Shown: positions 1 to 7,037 of the stretch, one piece after another
Numbering within the stretch: position 1 is the first letter of the stretch
How the letters are laid out: each line of letters begins with the position of its first letter
The notes under the pieces: generated by a model
Told to the model about the DNA's origin: nothing
Database searches by the model: none
The model's input: only the letters and a program-made list of their open reading frames with translations
Source: a virus
Length of the DNA: 28,279 nucleotides
Virus record (IMG/VR): IMGVR_UViG_3300027710_000107
Location: 1 to 28,279 of that record
Strand: one strand, 5' to 3'
Translations under genes and position numbers: made by a program

Positions 1-296
1 TTGACCCATCAACAGGCGCGGTATCCGCTAAAAAAGATAAAAAATCTACATTCACTTTAGCTGGTGGTGACATTACCAATCAGTACGTTGATTTGCCCGA
101 TGTTGCAGGTGATGGTAGCGTTTTGTTAAGCGTTGTTGGTGCAGGCGCACAAGCCGAAACAGACGATTACACCGTCAACTACACAGGCGGCGCAAGCTCT
201 AAAACCCGTATCACATTTGCAGGTGGTTTAGCAACGGGCGGTGTGAGTGCGTTAGTTGCAGGTGACAAAGTTGTTGTGAATTACTCAGCGTTTTAA
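1..296 (+). CDS. C-terminal part of a phage tail or structural protein (5' end outside window)
   Basis: An open frame enters from the left edge (first full codon at base 3) and ends at TAA 294-296. The ~97 visible residues are rich in Gly, Ala, Val, Asp and Thr, with a beta-strand pattern such as DDYTVNYTGG and GDKVVVNYSAF and no obvious transmembrane segment. This composition is usual for the distal part of tail fibre, tail tip or decoration proteins. The internal ATG-like starts are not needed, since the frame stays open to the window edge. It is followed directly by a terminator (307-332) and then three further late genes. Assignment to the tail module rests on neighbourhood and composition, not on a recognised domain. 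Confidence 0.5.
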   Translation, partial: DPSTGAVSAKKDKKSTFTLAGGDITNQYVDLPDVAGDGSVLLSVVGAGAQAETDDYTVNYTGGASSKTRITFAGGLATGGVSALVAGDKVVVNYSAF

Positions 297-306
297 GTTG
301 TGAACT

Positions 307-332
307 AAGAGGCTGTTTATCAGCCTCTTTTT
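307..332 (+). terminator. Rho-independent terminator
   Basis: Stem AAGAGGCTG (307-315), loop TTTAT, complementary arm CAGCCTCTT (321-329), followed by a T run. It lies 10 nt after the stop of the first gene and just before the start of the next. Confidence 0.85.
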
Positions 333-342
333 GGGTGGGTTT

Positions 343-945
343 ATGTCTCAAATTAAACTGAAATTTATTGAAGCCATTGCAGCAGTCAGCCCAACGTATA
401 ACGCTTTATTGACAGCAGGCGACAAAATAACGGACGTGTTGGCAAAACTTCAAGGTTTGTTGGTTTGGAGAAATACGCGCCTCACGTTATCCACCACGGC
501 AACTGGCGGCATCAATACAACCGCTGATTTTGATATTGGCACACTGACTATTCCTGCAAACACCCTGAAAGTTGGCGATGTCATTCATATTGTGACTAAT
601 CAGAATATCGCTAAAGGCACTGGCGGAGTGATTTACTCTGCATGGTTTAAGGTGAACGGGGCAAAGACTGGCGTGTATGCCAAGTCTTTTGGCAATGCTG
701 CTAGTGGAGCTAATGGGGTACGAGTATTTGCAATACTCACGGTTAGAAGCATTGGAGTTGGGGGAGTCTTAGTGTTTGGCGGCTATGGCGTACAGGGTAC
801 AGGAACAGACGGGATTAACAATAACAACCCTGTTATCACAGTCAACACTACGGCGGCAATGACGGTTGCTATAGGGGCTAATTTTAGCGTTGCTAATGCC
901 AGTCACGTCATTAGCAGCCACGGTGGAGAAATAAAATTATCATGA
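343..945 (+). CDS. Putative phage tail/receptor-binding structural protein, 200 aa
   Basis: ATG at 343 (MSQIKLKF) is preferred over the TTG at 331, which lies in the terminator tail. GGGTGG sits just upstream of the ATG. The N-terminal ~50 residues look helical, and the rest is a Gly/Thr/Asn/Val-rich beta-type region (for example the stretches around residues 55-75 and 140-190), as in tail-tip or fibre head domains. No enzyme motif is seen. The stop overlaps the start of the DUF4376-like gene (ATGATG, 942-947), so the two are translationally coupled. In tail modules the gene before a DUF4376 or fibre-assembly gene is often the fibre itself. The call is contextual. Confidence 0.5.
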   Translation: MSQIKLKFIEAIAAVSPTYNALLTAGDKITDVLAKLQGLLVWRNTRLTLSTTATGGINTTADFDIGTLTIPANTLKVGDVIHIVTNQNIAKGTGGVIYSAWFKVNGAKTGVYAKSFGNAASGANGVRVFAILTVRSIGVGGVLVFGGYGVQGTGTDGINNNNPVITVNTTAAMTVAIGANFSVANASHVISSHGGEIKLS

Positions 946-1505
946 TGTACGCTCAAATAAACACATTGAATCGCATTATTTCGCTGTGTGGCGAACAAAC
1001 AGACGGGTTAATTCCTGTTGATAATCTTGATGTGATTCAATCGCCACAAAACTATAAATTTGCCGATGGTGACTTTGTTTTAGATGCTTCTCCTAGTGCG
1101 TACCACACTCTTGATGCTAACGGTAACTGGTACTTAAACAACGAGATATTGCAAAGCACGAAAGAAGCGATGTGGCAATACATTAAACACATGAGAGATA
1201 CACGATTAAATAGTGGATTTTTATGTGCTGGTAAGTTTTGGCATAGTGATAATGAGTCCCGTATTAAATACTTAGGCTTACTTATGCTAGGCGCAAATAT
1301 GCCTAATACAATTTACTGGAAAACAATGGACGGTAGCTTTGTGCAAATGACCCCTACGTTGGCACAACAAATTTTCGTGACGGCAGCAGCTTGGGATACA
1401 GCAACTTTTGTTAATGCAGAAACGCATAAAACAGCCATGCAAGCGAGTAGCGACCCTATTAATTATAACTTCACAACTAACTGGCCTCCTATTTTCGGAG
1501 AGTAA
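942..1505 (+). CDS. DUF4376-like phage tail protein, 187 aa
   Basis: Starts at ATG 942 or ATG 945, overlapping the previous stop. The second half has the look of DUF4376 tail proteins: AMWQYIKHMRDTRLNSGFL near residues 77-95 (helix leading into a DxRLxxGF motif), then a conserved core with WKTMDGSFVQMTP and AAWDTATFVNAE (~128-160). The N-terminal part (MYAQINTLNRI) resembles the short beta domain that precedes such regions in fibre-associated proteins. DUF4376 proteins occur next to tail fibre genes of Mu-like and other phages, with no firmly known activity. The neighbours (fibre-like gene upstream, cell-wall-hydrolase-like gene downstream) fit the end of a tail operon. Confidence 0.6.
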   Translation: MMYAQINTLNRIISLCGEQTDGLIPVDNLDVIQSPQNYKFADGDFVLDASPSAYHTLDANGNWYLNNEILQSTKEAMWQYIKHMRDTRLNSGFLCAGKFWHSDNESRIKYLGLLMLGANMPNTIYWKTMDGSFVQMTPTLAQQIFVTAAAWDTATFVNAETHKTAMQASSDPINYNFTTNWPPIFGE

Positions 1506-1507
1506 TC

Positions 1508-2017
1508 ATGGCAAAAGTTTATGCAGTTTATAGTCGTGTTGATAAGTCGCTATTTTCTCACGCGATAAGATGGCGGATTACTCCGAAGGGTGAAAAGCTA
1601 TTCCCTTACAGTCATGTAGGGTTAATTCTTGAGCCAGATAAAAAACTAATCACACTTGATTCACTGGTTACTGAATCAAGTGTTAAAGGTAAGGGCGTGC
1701 ATTTTTCTACGCTAAAGAGCTTTATGAGTCATGCAAGTGCTTATTTGGTGACTGAGCTTCACGAAGATACTGATCGCTTTGATGACCTTCTAAATCTTGC
1801 CAAACGCTACGAAGGGACTAAATACGACTTAAAAGGGGCGGTTGGTTTAGGTGTTGGCGAGAATTGGCAGGAGGATGATGCGTTTTGGTGTTCGGAGTGG
1901 TTTGCTTTTAAAATGAAGAAAATCGCTATGTCATTTATGAGAAATGACATCGAGCATCGTATTGATCCTCGACATTGTTTTTTATGGCCGCAAACGCCAA
2001 TCACCTTGAGTTTTTAA
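1508..2017 (+). CDS. Permuted NlpC/P60-type (YiiX/YebB-like) papain-fold protein
   Basis: 169 aa, ATG 1508 just 2 nt after the previous stop, with GGAG at 1497-1500. The histidine comes first, in PYSHVGLI (His36), and the cysteine later, in FWCSEWF (Cys128). That order is typical of circularly permuted NlpC/P60 or YiiX-like proteins. LAKRYEGTKYDLKG (98-110) also fits this fold. Family members cleave peptidoglycan peptides or lipid/peptide amide bonds. In late phage operons they are often tail-associated or lysis-related hydrolases. No signal peptide or transmembrane segment is visible. It is the last gene before a strong terminator and the attachment site, and so the end of the late operon. 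Confidence 0.65.
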   Translation: MAKVYAVYSRVDKSLFSHAIRWRITPKGEKLFPYSHVGLILEPDKKLITLDSLVTESSVKGKGVHFSTLKSFMSHASAYLVTELHEDTDRFDDLLNLAKRYEGTKYDLKGAVGLGVGENWQEDDAFWCSEWFAFKMKKIAMSFMRNDIEHRIDPRHCFLWPQTPITLSF

Positions 2018-2019
2018 TA

Positions 2020-2040
2020 GCCGCCTTCGGGCGGTTTTTC
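2020..2040 (+). terminator. Rho-independent terminator ending the tail operon
   Basis: CCGCC (2021-2025), tetraloop TTCG, GGCGG (2030-2034), then TTTTT. The same hairpin sequence occurs in the opposite orientation at 3645-3668, so the attachment/integrase/HTH block is flanked by two inverted copies. Confidence 0.9.
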
Positions 2041-2057
2041 AGTGGTTTTTTATCGCA

Positions 2058-2294
2058 TTTACGATAGAATTACGACAAACCATTATAAGTTATTGATTTA
2101 TAACAATTGCAACTGCCCTCCGAAGGCAGGGGTCGTGGGTTCGAATCCCGCTGGGCGCGCCAATAAAATCAAGGGTTTCAAGCAATACCAACACTTCTAA
2201 ATCTAATCTTGTCGTAAATTTGTCGTTAATCCTCTTTTTAAAAGAAGGTTAATGCAGTAAATTGTCGAACCGTTTACGACAAAATTACGACAAC
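2058..2294 (+). promoter_or_regulatory. Integrase arm-type binding repeats around the att core
   Basis: Repeats of a TTACGACAAA-like element lie on both sides of the core: ATTTACGATAG (2058-2067), ATTACGACAAA (2069-2079), inverted TTGTCGTAAATT (2209-2220), inverted TTTGTCGTTAAT (2219-2230), and a tandem TTTACGACAA/ATTACGACAA (2273-2293). Tyrosine integrases of the lambda/P2 type bind such arm sites through their N-terminal domain while the catalytic domain binds the core. The last pair lies at or inside the start of int, so integrase could repress its own expression. Confidence 0.65.
2111..2162 (+). other. attP: Phage attachment site core: 3' half of a tRNA-Arg(CCG) gene
   Basis: Contains the anticodon arm (CTGCC, loop CTCCGAA with anticodon CCG, GGCAG; 2113-2129), variable region, T arm with GGGTTCGAATCCC, and the 3' acceptor strand ending in CCA (2160-2162). 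The matching 5' acceptor strand (expected GCGCCCA) and D arm are absent from the ~100 bases upstream, so this is not a complete tRNA gene. It is the segment a phage carries to restore the host tRNA-Arg after integration. Phage genes and integrase arm sites on both sides indicate an attP-type arrangement. Confidence 0.85.
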
Positions 2295-3311
2295 ATGAAA
2301 TTACCAAAACCAAGAAAGCGTGGCGACTCATGGCTTATTGAGTTTATGCTCAACGGTCATCGTTACTCTGCAACACGAGATACACAATTAGAAGCTAAAG
2401 ATTGGGCAATGCGCGAAATTGTCAGATTAAAAGACGATGCAAAGCGAACTAGCGCGGGTGAGCTACCAAGCCACACTTTAAAAGAATTATGTAGCGTTTA
2501 TCTACTAAAAGTCACAAAGCATAAAAAAGGCCATGACTCAGAAAGTAAACGCATTAACGCGCTATTAACCAATTACCCAAAACTGGCTAATAAAACACTA
2601 GAAACTATCGCCCCAAAAGATATTATTTTTTGGAAAAACGACAGGCTCAAATTAGTAGCAGACAGCACAGTTAAGCGCGAATTAAACTTGCTATCGTCAA
2701 TTTTTAGCTACGGCATTAAAGAAATGCTTTGGCTGCACAATAATCCAGTATCTAAAGTTACCAAGCCAAGCGAAGCAAAACCGCGATGCAGGCGCATATC
2801 TCAAGATGAAATAGCAGTGATATTAAATGCCTGCGGTTATATAAAAGGCGAGATACCCACTACTCAACGTCATTTTGTCGCATGGTGTTTCTTGTTTGCG
2901 ATTGAGACAGCGATGAGGGCAGGCGAGATACTTAGTCTAAAGTGGGTGAATGTGTACAATGACTTTGTTGTGTTGCCTGATACGAAAAATGGCTCTAAAA
3001 GAGAAGTGCCGTTGTTACCATCAGCCATAGAATTAATAGGATTGGTGAAGGGAATAGATAAAGCGCAAGTCATGCCGCTATCTAGCGACAGTCTGAAGAA
3101 GATATTTAAGCGGGTTATTGATAGTGTTGCTATTGAAAATATGACTTTTCACGACACGCGACATGAAGCGACAACGCGACTAGCTCAATTGCTTGACGTG
3201 AAAGATTTGAGCAAGGTAACGGGTCATAAAGATATTAACGTACTTGTTAATACCTACTATAACCCGACTGCAAGTGAATTGGCGGCAAAAATGAGAAGAA
3301 AAGCGGGGTAG
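2262..3311 (+). CDS. int: Tyrosine-recombinase phage integrase
   Basis: Catalyses site-specific recombination between phage and host att sites. The catalytic set is visible: Arg in ETAMRAGEIL (R219), Lys in KNGSKREVP (K246), His and Arg in FHDTRHE (H297, R300), His in VTGHKDI (H322) and nucleophile Tyr in NTYYNP (332/333). The N-terminal part holds an arm-binding-like beta region (residues 18-60) and a SAM-like core-binding domain (70-165). Two starts compete: TTG 2262 (349 aa) and ATG 2295 (338 aa). The first 11 codons of the longer form are made of arm-site repeats, and AGAAGG at 2243-2248 is 13 nt from TTG, so ATG 2295 is equally plausible. The gene directly follows the tRNA-Arg core and converges on the HTH gene. 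Confidence 0.93.
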   Translation: MSNRLRQNYDNMKLPKPRKRGDSWLIEFMLNGHRYSATRDTQLEAKDWAMREIVRLKDDAKRTSAGELPSHTLKELCSVYLLKVTKHKKGHDSESKRINALLTNYPKLANKTLETIAPKDIIFWKNDRLKLVADSTVKRELNLLSSIFSYGIKEMLWLHNNPVSKVTKPSEAKPRCRRISQDEIAVILNACGYIKGEIPTTQRHFVAWCFLFAIETAMRAGEILSLKWVNVYNDFVVLPDTKNGSKREVPLLPSAIELIGLVKGIDKAQVMPLSSDSLKKIFKRVIDSVAIENMTFHDTRHEATTRLAQLLDVKDLSKVTGHKDINVLVNTYYNPTASELAAKMRRKAG

Positions 3312-3632
3312 TCATGCAGCTTTGCGCGGCCTCCCTGTTTTTTGCGCTTTAGTCATGCGTTCTATGGCTTCGCGTTCAAATTTTAAGTGCTTACCGACAC
3401 CTATATTTTTAGGCATTTTACCCGCTAAGTGCCATTCTCTAATTGTAAAAACAGACACATCTAACATTAATGCAGCTTCTCCTGTTGAGACAACATTACT
3501 CTTAGTGCCTGTTAGTTGTTCAAGCTGAGAAAGTGCATTTGTTAAAAGTTTTTCATTGTCTGCTTGCTGTTCTTTTAAAGAGCTTACTTCATGCAGCAAA
3601 GCCTTTAAAATTGTATTTAGTTCATCGCTCAC
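3312..3632 (-). CDS. HTH (MerR/excisionase-like) DNA-binding protein
   Basis: 106 aa. The N-terminal half is a heptad-like helix (SSLKEQQADNEKLLTNAL, coiled-coil character). The C-terminal half has a helix_turn_helix_17-type domain, STGEAALMLDVSVFTIREW followed by LKFEREAIERM, as found in excisionases and MerR-like regulators. It ends in a basic tail (GRPRKAA). It lies tail-to-tail with int with no spacer (int stop 3309-3311, this stop 3312-3314). Its position at the promoter-distal end of the leftward early operon makes it a candidate recombination directionality factor, although other HTH roles are possible. Confidence 0.6.
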   Translation of the reverse strand: MSDELNTILKALLHEVSSLKEQQADNEKLLTNALSQLEQLTGTKSNVVSTGEAALMLDVSVFTIREWHLAGKMPKNIGVGKHLKFEREAIERMTKAQKTGRPRKAA

Positions 3633-3644
3633 TTTTCAACTCCC

Positions 3645-3668
3645 AATAAAAAACCGCCCGAAGGCGGC
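3645..3668 (-). terminator. Rho-independent terminator (leftward)
   Basis: On the minus strand: CCGCC, TTCG, GGCGG, then TTTTTT and ATTG. It follows the 146-aa gene at 3713-4153 and lies before the HTH gene. It matches the hairpin at 2020-2040 in inverse orientation. Confidence 0.85.
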
Positions 3669-3712
3669 TATGAATAATTCCATGAATAAAAAACTACGAA
3701 AATTACAGAAAA

Positions 3713-4153
3713 TTAAGACATCATTTGCAAAATATTCGACTTATTCATTGCCTCACGACACATATCAGCCATCGCTTTATTAGCAGTAGCTTTTTCGTAG
3801 TGGCAATTTCCCAAGTGATGACGCTCATAATCTGAAAACTTTGCCGCGCATTTCATAAGGGCATCTTCTAATACCGCTATAAACTGTTTTTCGGCTTCAG
3901 TAATATTTTTCTGTGCCTGCATGATTTTACAATCAGCATCTTCAACGCCAAAAATCTTCAATATCGCAAAAGCCAACTGCTGCTGGTGAGAATTGCTTGT
4001 GTAGCGATAGTTGTAGTTGATTTGCACAAAATCAAATGGTTCTTTTTCCCCTTCATGCTGAGTTTTGATATGCACAACGCCGTCAAAGCCTTTTTCAGCC
4101 CACACTTTTGTTGGCATGATTTTTACCACCGTTGCTTTTTGTACTGTATCCAT
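3713..4153 (-). CDS. Hypothetical phage early protein, 146 aa
   Basis: ATG 4153 is preceded by GGGGATCGGGA, a usable ribosome site. No domain is recognised. The first 60 residues look beta-rich (TVVKIMPTKVWAEKG, VHIKTQ, FVQINYNYRY). The rest is helical, with a Cys/His-containing stretch around MKCAAKFSDYERHHLGNCHY (residues 99-118) that could bind metal, though the spacing is not a known motif. It belongs to the leftward early operon, 13 nt downstream of the 116-aa gene, and has its own terminator. Confidence 0.6.
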   Translation of the reverse strand: MDTVQKATVVKIMPTKVWAEKGFDGVVHIKTQHEGEKEPFDFVQINYNYRYTSNSHQQQLAFAILKIFGVEDADCKIMQAQKNITEAEKQFIAVLEDALMKCAAKFSDYERHHLGNCHYEKATANKAMADMCREAMNKSNILQMMS

Positions 4154-4166
4154 TCCCGATCCCCGT

Positions 4167-4517
4167 TTAAACTTCTAACACCATCAAATCATTAAGCACC
4201 TGCTTGTAAACGGCACGTAATTCATCATCAAGACCATAATCATCGGCTTTTGCGCGATACCGCTTTATCAGTTTTTGATTATCGGTATTGATATGCTCAA
4301 CCACGCGCCAATCTCTCGCACTTAGCGTCCAGCTTGCCGTTTCTTCATAAAACCGCCAAATGCCACCAACATTTTTAAGCTCATTAAAAACAACCACCTC
4401 ATGCCCGATAAATATAATTTTCAGCCGTGCGATATGACCATCTTCTGCGCCCTCGATCACGTCACCAACAACAAACCCGCGCTTTTCGCAGATCAGCGCA
4501 TTGTCCGATTTAGCCAT
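4167..4517 (-). CDS. Hypothetical phage early protein, 116 aa
   Basis: ATG 4517 with AGAGGT eight bases upstream. The sequence begins MAKSDNALICEKRGF and has a beta-rich first half (VGDVIEG, ARLKIIFIGHEVVVFNE, GGIWRFYEE), suggesting a small beta-barrel fold. Charged helices follow (NQKLIKRYRAKADDYGL). No family is recognised. It is closely followed by the 146-aa gene, and a terminator (4535-4560) separates it from the gene upstream. Confidence 0.6.
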   Translation of the reverse strand: MAKSDNALICEKRGFVVGDVIEGAEDGHIARLKIIFIGHEVVVFNELKNVGGIWRFYEETASWTLSARDWRVVEHINTDNQKLIKRYRAKADDYGLDDELRAVYKQVLNDLMVLEV

Positions 4518-4534
4518 ATTTACCTCTTTTTTGA

Positions 4535-4562
4535 CAATAAAAAACCCTCAGTTGAGGGTAGG
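4535..4562 (-). terminator. Rho-independent terminator (leftward)
   Basis: On the minus strand: ACCCTC, loop AACT, GAGGGT, then TTTTTTATTG. It follows the 288-aa gene at 4612-5478. Its tail GGTTTTTTATTG is shared with the other terminators of this operon. Confidence 0.85.
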
Positions 4563-4611
4563 TGTTTGCGAATTAGCTTTTTAGGCATTTTGCCTTACTG
4601 CCTTGGCGTTA

Positions 4612-5478
4612 TCAGGCCGCCACGTTATAGCTTTTCTTAATAACGCCTTTCTCGCTACTGCCAACAACACACGCATTAACCCATACGTTACCAGTATCAA
4701 GCCGTCTAATATGGCCGCGCCGCAAGTGTTGTCTTGGGCTTTCATGTGTGCCTGTTCGCGTACCAGTGCCTTGTTTTGCATTTACTTTAATCGTCAATAT
4801 GCGTTCTTCATAAAGCGGTAACTTGCCTTTATTAACGCGCCTTGCGTTTAATGCGGCATCGTATTTTTGAATAATGGTTTGCTCTACGTTTTTACAGGTT
4901 AGGGCTTCTATCAGTTCAAGAACTGTAGTTATCACCAACTCTCTAAAAAATTCAAGACCTAAGCCTTTTGTTGGGTTAGCCATCTCATCTATTTCATTAA
5001 CAAAAGAAAACGACAACCCATTAAACGCTGGCTCTGTTTCAAAGTAAAACTTAAAACAACCATCTTCTTTTTTAACGTAACTTGAAAAATCTAATGGGAT
5101 TCTCACAAAAAATGGAAACGGTATCCATTTCGTAATTAACTTGTTTTTTATATATGCGCCAACAGTAAAGAAATCATTAGTTTTCTTGTTGTTCTTGCAG
5201 ACAGAATCATTCATGCAAACAATAAGCAGCTTGCTAACACCATAATCAACAGATATAGAAATTTTATCGTAAGGCAGATGTATTTTTGTGCCAATAATCC
5301 CCTTAAAGCCATCATCGAATATATAAGGGTCATTTATTGAGAAGTTAACAGAATCATTAAGTGCAATATCAAAAAAACCAGCATCAGATAATGTTGATAA
5401 GCTGTCTTCATTAAATCTAAAAGACTGAATATAGTCATTTTCTTTTTTAACTTGCGCCGCATAGTTCTTTGCTTGCAT
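4612..5478 (-). CDS. Phage protein with C-terminal R-x-H-x-R-R-G-H motif, 288 aa
   Basis: ATG 5478 is chosen because GGAG lies 6 nt upstream; an upstream TTG at 5490 overlaps that ribosome site. The first ~170 residues are beta-rich with many aromatic residues (FFVRIPLDFSSYV, FYFETEPAFNGLSFSF). A helical region (~180-225) follows. The C-terminal ~55 residues carry the pattern HESPRQHLRRGHIRRL followed by VWVNACVVG. From memory, a very similar R-x-H-x-R-R-G-H ... WV ... VG tail ends many otherwise unrelated proteins of phages and mobile elements, with unknown function. The invariant His/Arg residues suggest nucleic-acid or phosphate contact. It lies in the leftward early operon. Confidence 0.6.
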   Translation of the reverse strand: MQAKNYAAQVKKENDYIQSFRFNEDSLSTLSDAGFFDIALNDSVNFSINDPYIFDDGFKGIIGTKIHLPYDKISISVDYGVSKLLIVCMNDSVCKNNKKTNDFFTVGAYIKNKLITKWIPFPFFVRIPLDFSSYVKKEDGCFKFYFETEPAFNGLSFSFVNEIDEMANPTKGLGLEFFRELVITTVLELIEALTCKNVEQTIIQKYDAALNARRVNKGKLPLYEERILTIKVNAKQGTGTRTGTHESPRQHLRRGHIRRLDTGNVWVNACVVGSSEKGVIKKSYNVAA

Positions 5479-5517
5479 AAATATCTCCAAGTTGCGCGTT
5501 ACGATTTGTGTGAGGCA

Positions 5518-5745
5518 TTAGCAATTAATGCAGTACATCATTCGTCCTGCTTCAGTCAGTTCGTAACCCTTAATTGTCACGCCATTAAAAACAATCTCTT
5601 TCTCCGCCAACAATAAATCATCGACCAATTTCTTGGCCGTTTTTGACTTAGTTTGCATCAAGTGTGGAATGTTTTTATTTAGTGCTGAATTAACTTCAGC
5701 CTCATACGCTTTTTCTAGCAAGTTGCGTTCTTTTGAGCTAACCAT
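5518..5745 (-). CDS. Small hypothetical phage protein, 75 aa
   Basis: ATG 5745 has AGGA eight bases upstream. The protein is mostly helical (SSKERNLLEKAYEAEVNSAL, TAKKLVDDLLLAEKEI), then a short beta hairpin (IVFNGVTIKGYELT) and a C-terminal MYCINC with two cysteines. The layout resembles small winged-helix-like phage proteins, but no family is recognised. It is 39 nt upstream of the 288-aa gene with no terminator between them, so the two are probably co-transcribed. Confidence 0.55.
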   Translation of the reverse strand: MVSSKERNLLEKAYEAEVNSALNKNIPHLMQTKSKTAKKLVDDLLLAEKEIVFNGVTIKGYELTEAGRMMYCINC

Positions 5746-5758
5746 GATGCATTCCTCG

Positions 5759-5785
5759 CAATAAAAACCATCAACTTTTTTATTG
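5759..5785 (-). terminator. AT-rich hairpin after the DUF551-like gene
   Basis: CAATAAAAA (5759-5767) and TTTTTATTG (5777-5785) form a 9-bp stem. It overlaps the stop codon of the gene at 5780-6160. It has the same TTTTTATTG end as the stronger terminators of this operon, but the AT-only stem makes it a weak terminator. Confidence 0.4.
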
Positions 5786-6160
5786 AGCTATCAAGTCCAG
5801 TGCTTCAATTTTGGCTAGTGTCGATTCCTGCCAGCCATCAAGCCAATCACACTCAAGCGGAGTATATGGAGAGCCGTAACACTCACTCAAAATACAAAAA
5901 GCATTTCTATGCTTTAGCCAAACAGCTTCGACAACAGATGTTTGCCATTTAACCAATATGTGCCGATCCTTCGGCGCGGTATTCATCGCTTGCCATGCTT
6001 CTAAATCACCACTTTGTTTTACAACAGCAACAGGAATTGCAGGTCTTAAATCAATGCCTTCTAAACCCACGTCATCACCTCGACTGGTTGATAAATAAAA
6101 ACTACTTACGGTAGTCACTCGGCATTTAGTATCTGCCACAGCATCACGCGCCACAGTCAT
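5780..6160 (-). CDS. DUF551-like phage protein
   Basis: The C-terminal ~75 residues match the DUF551 pattern: WQAMNTAPKDRHILVKW, then FCILSECYG and WLDGW. DUF551 domains are common at the ends of variable early-region proteins of temperate phages (Ea22/Ead-like) and their function is unknown. The N-terminal ~55 residues (MTVARDAVADTKCRVTTVSS...) are unlike any domain I know. ATG 6160 lacks a clear ribosome site, so the true start may be internal. Early leftward operon. Confidence 0.55.
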   Translation of the reverse strand: MTVARDAVADTKCRVTTVSSFYLSTSRGDDVGLEGIDLRPAIPVAVVKQSGDLEAWQAMNTAPKDRHILVKWQTSVVEAVWLKHRNAFCILSECYGSPYTPLECDWLDGWQESTLAKIEALDLIAQ

Positions 6161-6233
6161 CAGGTTCTAGCACTGGTACTGCAAACAGCATTACGCATTA
6201 GCTAGACATAACGTGTGGTGAGTCGTGATTTGG

Positions 6234-6264
6234 TAATAAAAAACCCACTGCTAGGAGTGGGTTT
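6234..6264 (-). terminator. Rho-independent terminator after the antirepressor gene
   Basis: On the minus strand: AAACCCACT, loop CCTAGC, AGTGGGTTT, then a T run and ATTA. It lies ~40 nt beyond the BRO-N gene stop. A smaller hairpin (CCCC, TTTTT, GGGG; 6285-6297) sits between the stop and this terminator. Confidence 0.85.
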
Positions 6265-6302
6265 GGTTGAGAAACTAGGTTTACCCCCAAAAAGGGGAAA
6301 AC

Positions 6303-7037
6303 TCAAATAGTGGTATTTATTGCATGGCGAAATCTATCACCCATATCAATCTGCATTTTCCCTTGTTCTTGAACCAGTAACGCATTTAGCTCATGCGGCA
6401 ACTCCTTCATGTTGTTGCGCATAAATGCACGTTCAATAGCAAACACCCCATTTTTGAGCTTTGAACTTTCGATAGCCATGTCTTTTAATCGGCGTTGCGC
6501 TTCGGGAAAAAATACAACTGGCATATTGGCCGCAGGTAAGCCGCCAGATAGTTCACGCATCACACGCCATGCCCACCATTCAGCACTTTGTTTCAGATGA
6601 AAGGCATTGGCAATGCAATCAACCATGTACGATAGTTCTCGGTACTGTTTTGGACTAATAGGTTCAACAGATGGCTTAGGTGGTTGCGGTATCGTGTAGC
6701 TGCCAGTTTTGCGTATGCTTGGCAAGACTTCGGACGTTACCCACTTTTTGAACTTCTTGGCTTCGGGTTTGCGGCTTTTCAGAATGGCAGAATAAAGGCC
6801 GCTTTCGTTGATAACGGTCATTTGTTGATTGCCAGAGGGGGTACTCACATTGTGAGTACCCTTTTCATCGTCATCTAAAAAGCGAGTCATATTAGCAGCA
6901 TCACGATATTCAAGTGCGGCTGCAACATCGCCAGCAACGAACCAAGGGTTACCGTCAATAACGATAACGCGAACATCAAAAGAGGGTTGGAATTGAAATA
7001 CAGAAACGGCGGACGAATTTTGGCTAGAGTTAGTCAT
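6303..7037 (-). CDS. ant: BRO-N domain phage antirepressor
   Basis: 244 aa from ATG 7037, which has GAGG at the usual distance (GAGGTCATTATG). The frame is open further upstream to 7172, but that stretch is the RNA leader. Residues ~10-112 form a BRO-N domain: FDVRVIVIDGNPWFVAGDVA, NMTRFLDDDEKGTH, VINESGLYSAILKSRKPEAKKFKKWVTSEVLPSIRKTGSY (in parts). Bro-N proteins of temperate phages act as antirepressors or DNA-binding regulators. The C-terminal half (~140-244) is helical and is not a KilAC or P22AR domain that I recognise. The gene has its own promoter, RNA leader and terminator, like the C4-controlled ant genes of P1/P7 and relatives. Confidence 0.8.
   Translation of the reverse strand: MTNSSQNSSAVSVFQFQPSFDVRVIVIDGNPWFVAGDVAAALEYRDAANMTRFLDDDEKGTHNVSTPSGNQQMTVINESGLYSAILKSRKPEAKKFKKWVTSEVLPSIRKTGSYTIPQPPKPSVEPISPKQYRELSYMVDCIANAFHLKQSAEWWAWRVMRELSGGLPAANMPVVFFPEAQRRLKDMAIESSKLKNGVFAIERAFMRNNMKELPHELNALLVQEQGKMQIDMGDRFRHAINTTI

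Noticed and set aside
2111-2162. Complete tRNA gene
   Set aside because: The D arm and 5' acceptor strand are missing; only the 3' half is present, as expected for an att core.
2262-3311. The tyrosine recombinase as the integron integrase for the cassette array
   Set aside because: It sits at the tRNA att site with arm-type repeats and has an arm-binding-type N-terminus, so it is a phage integrase; it is 20 kb from the cassettes.
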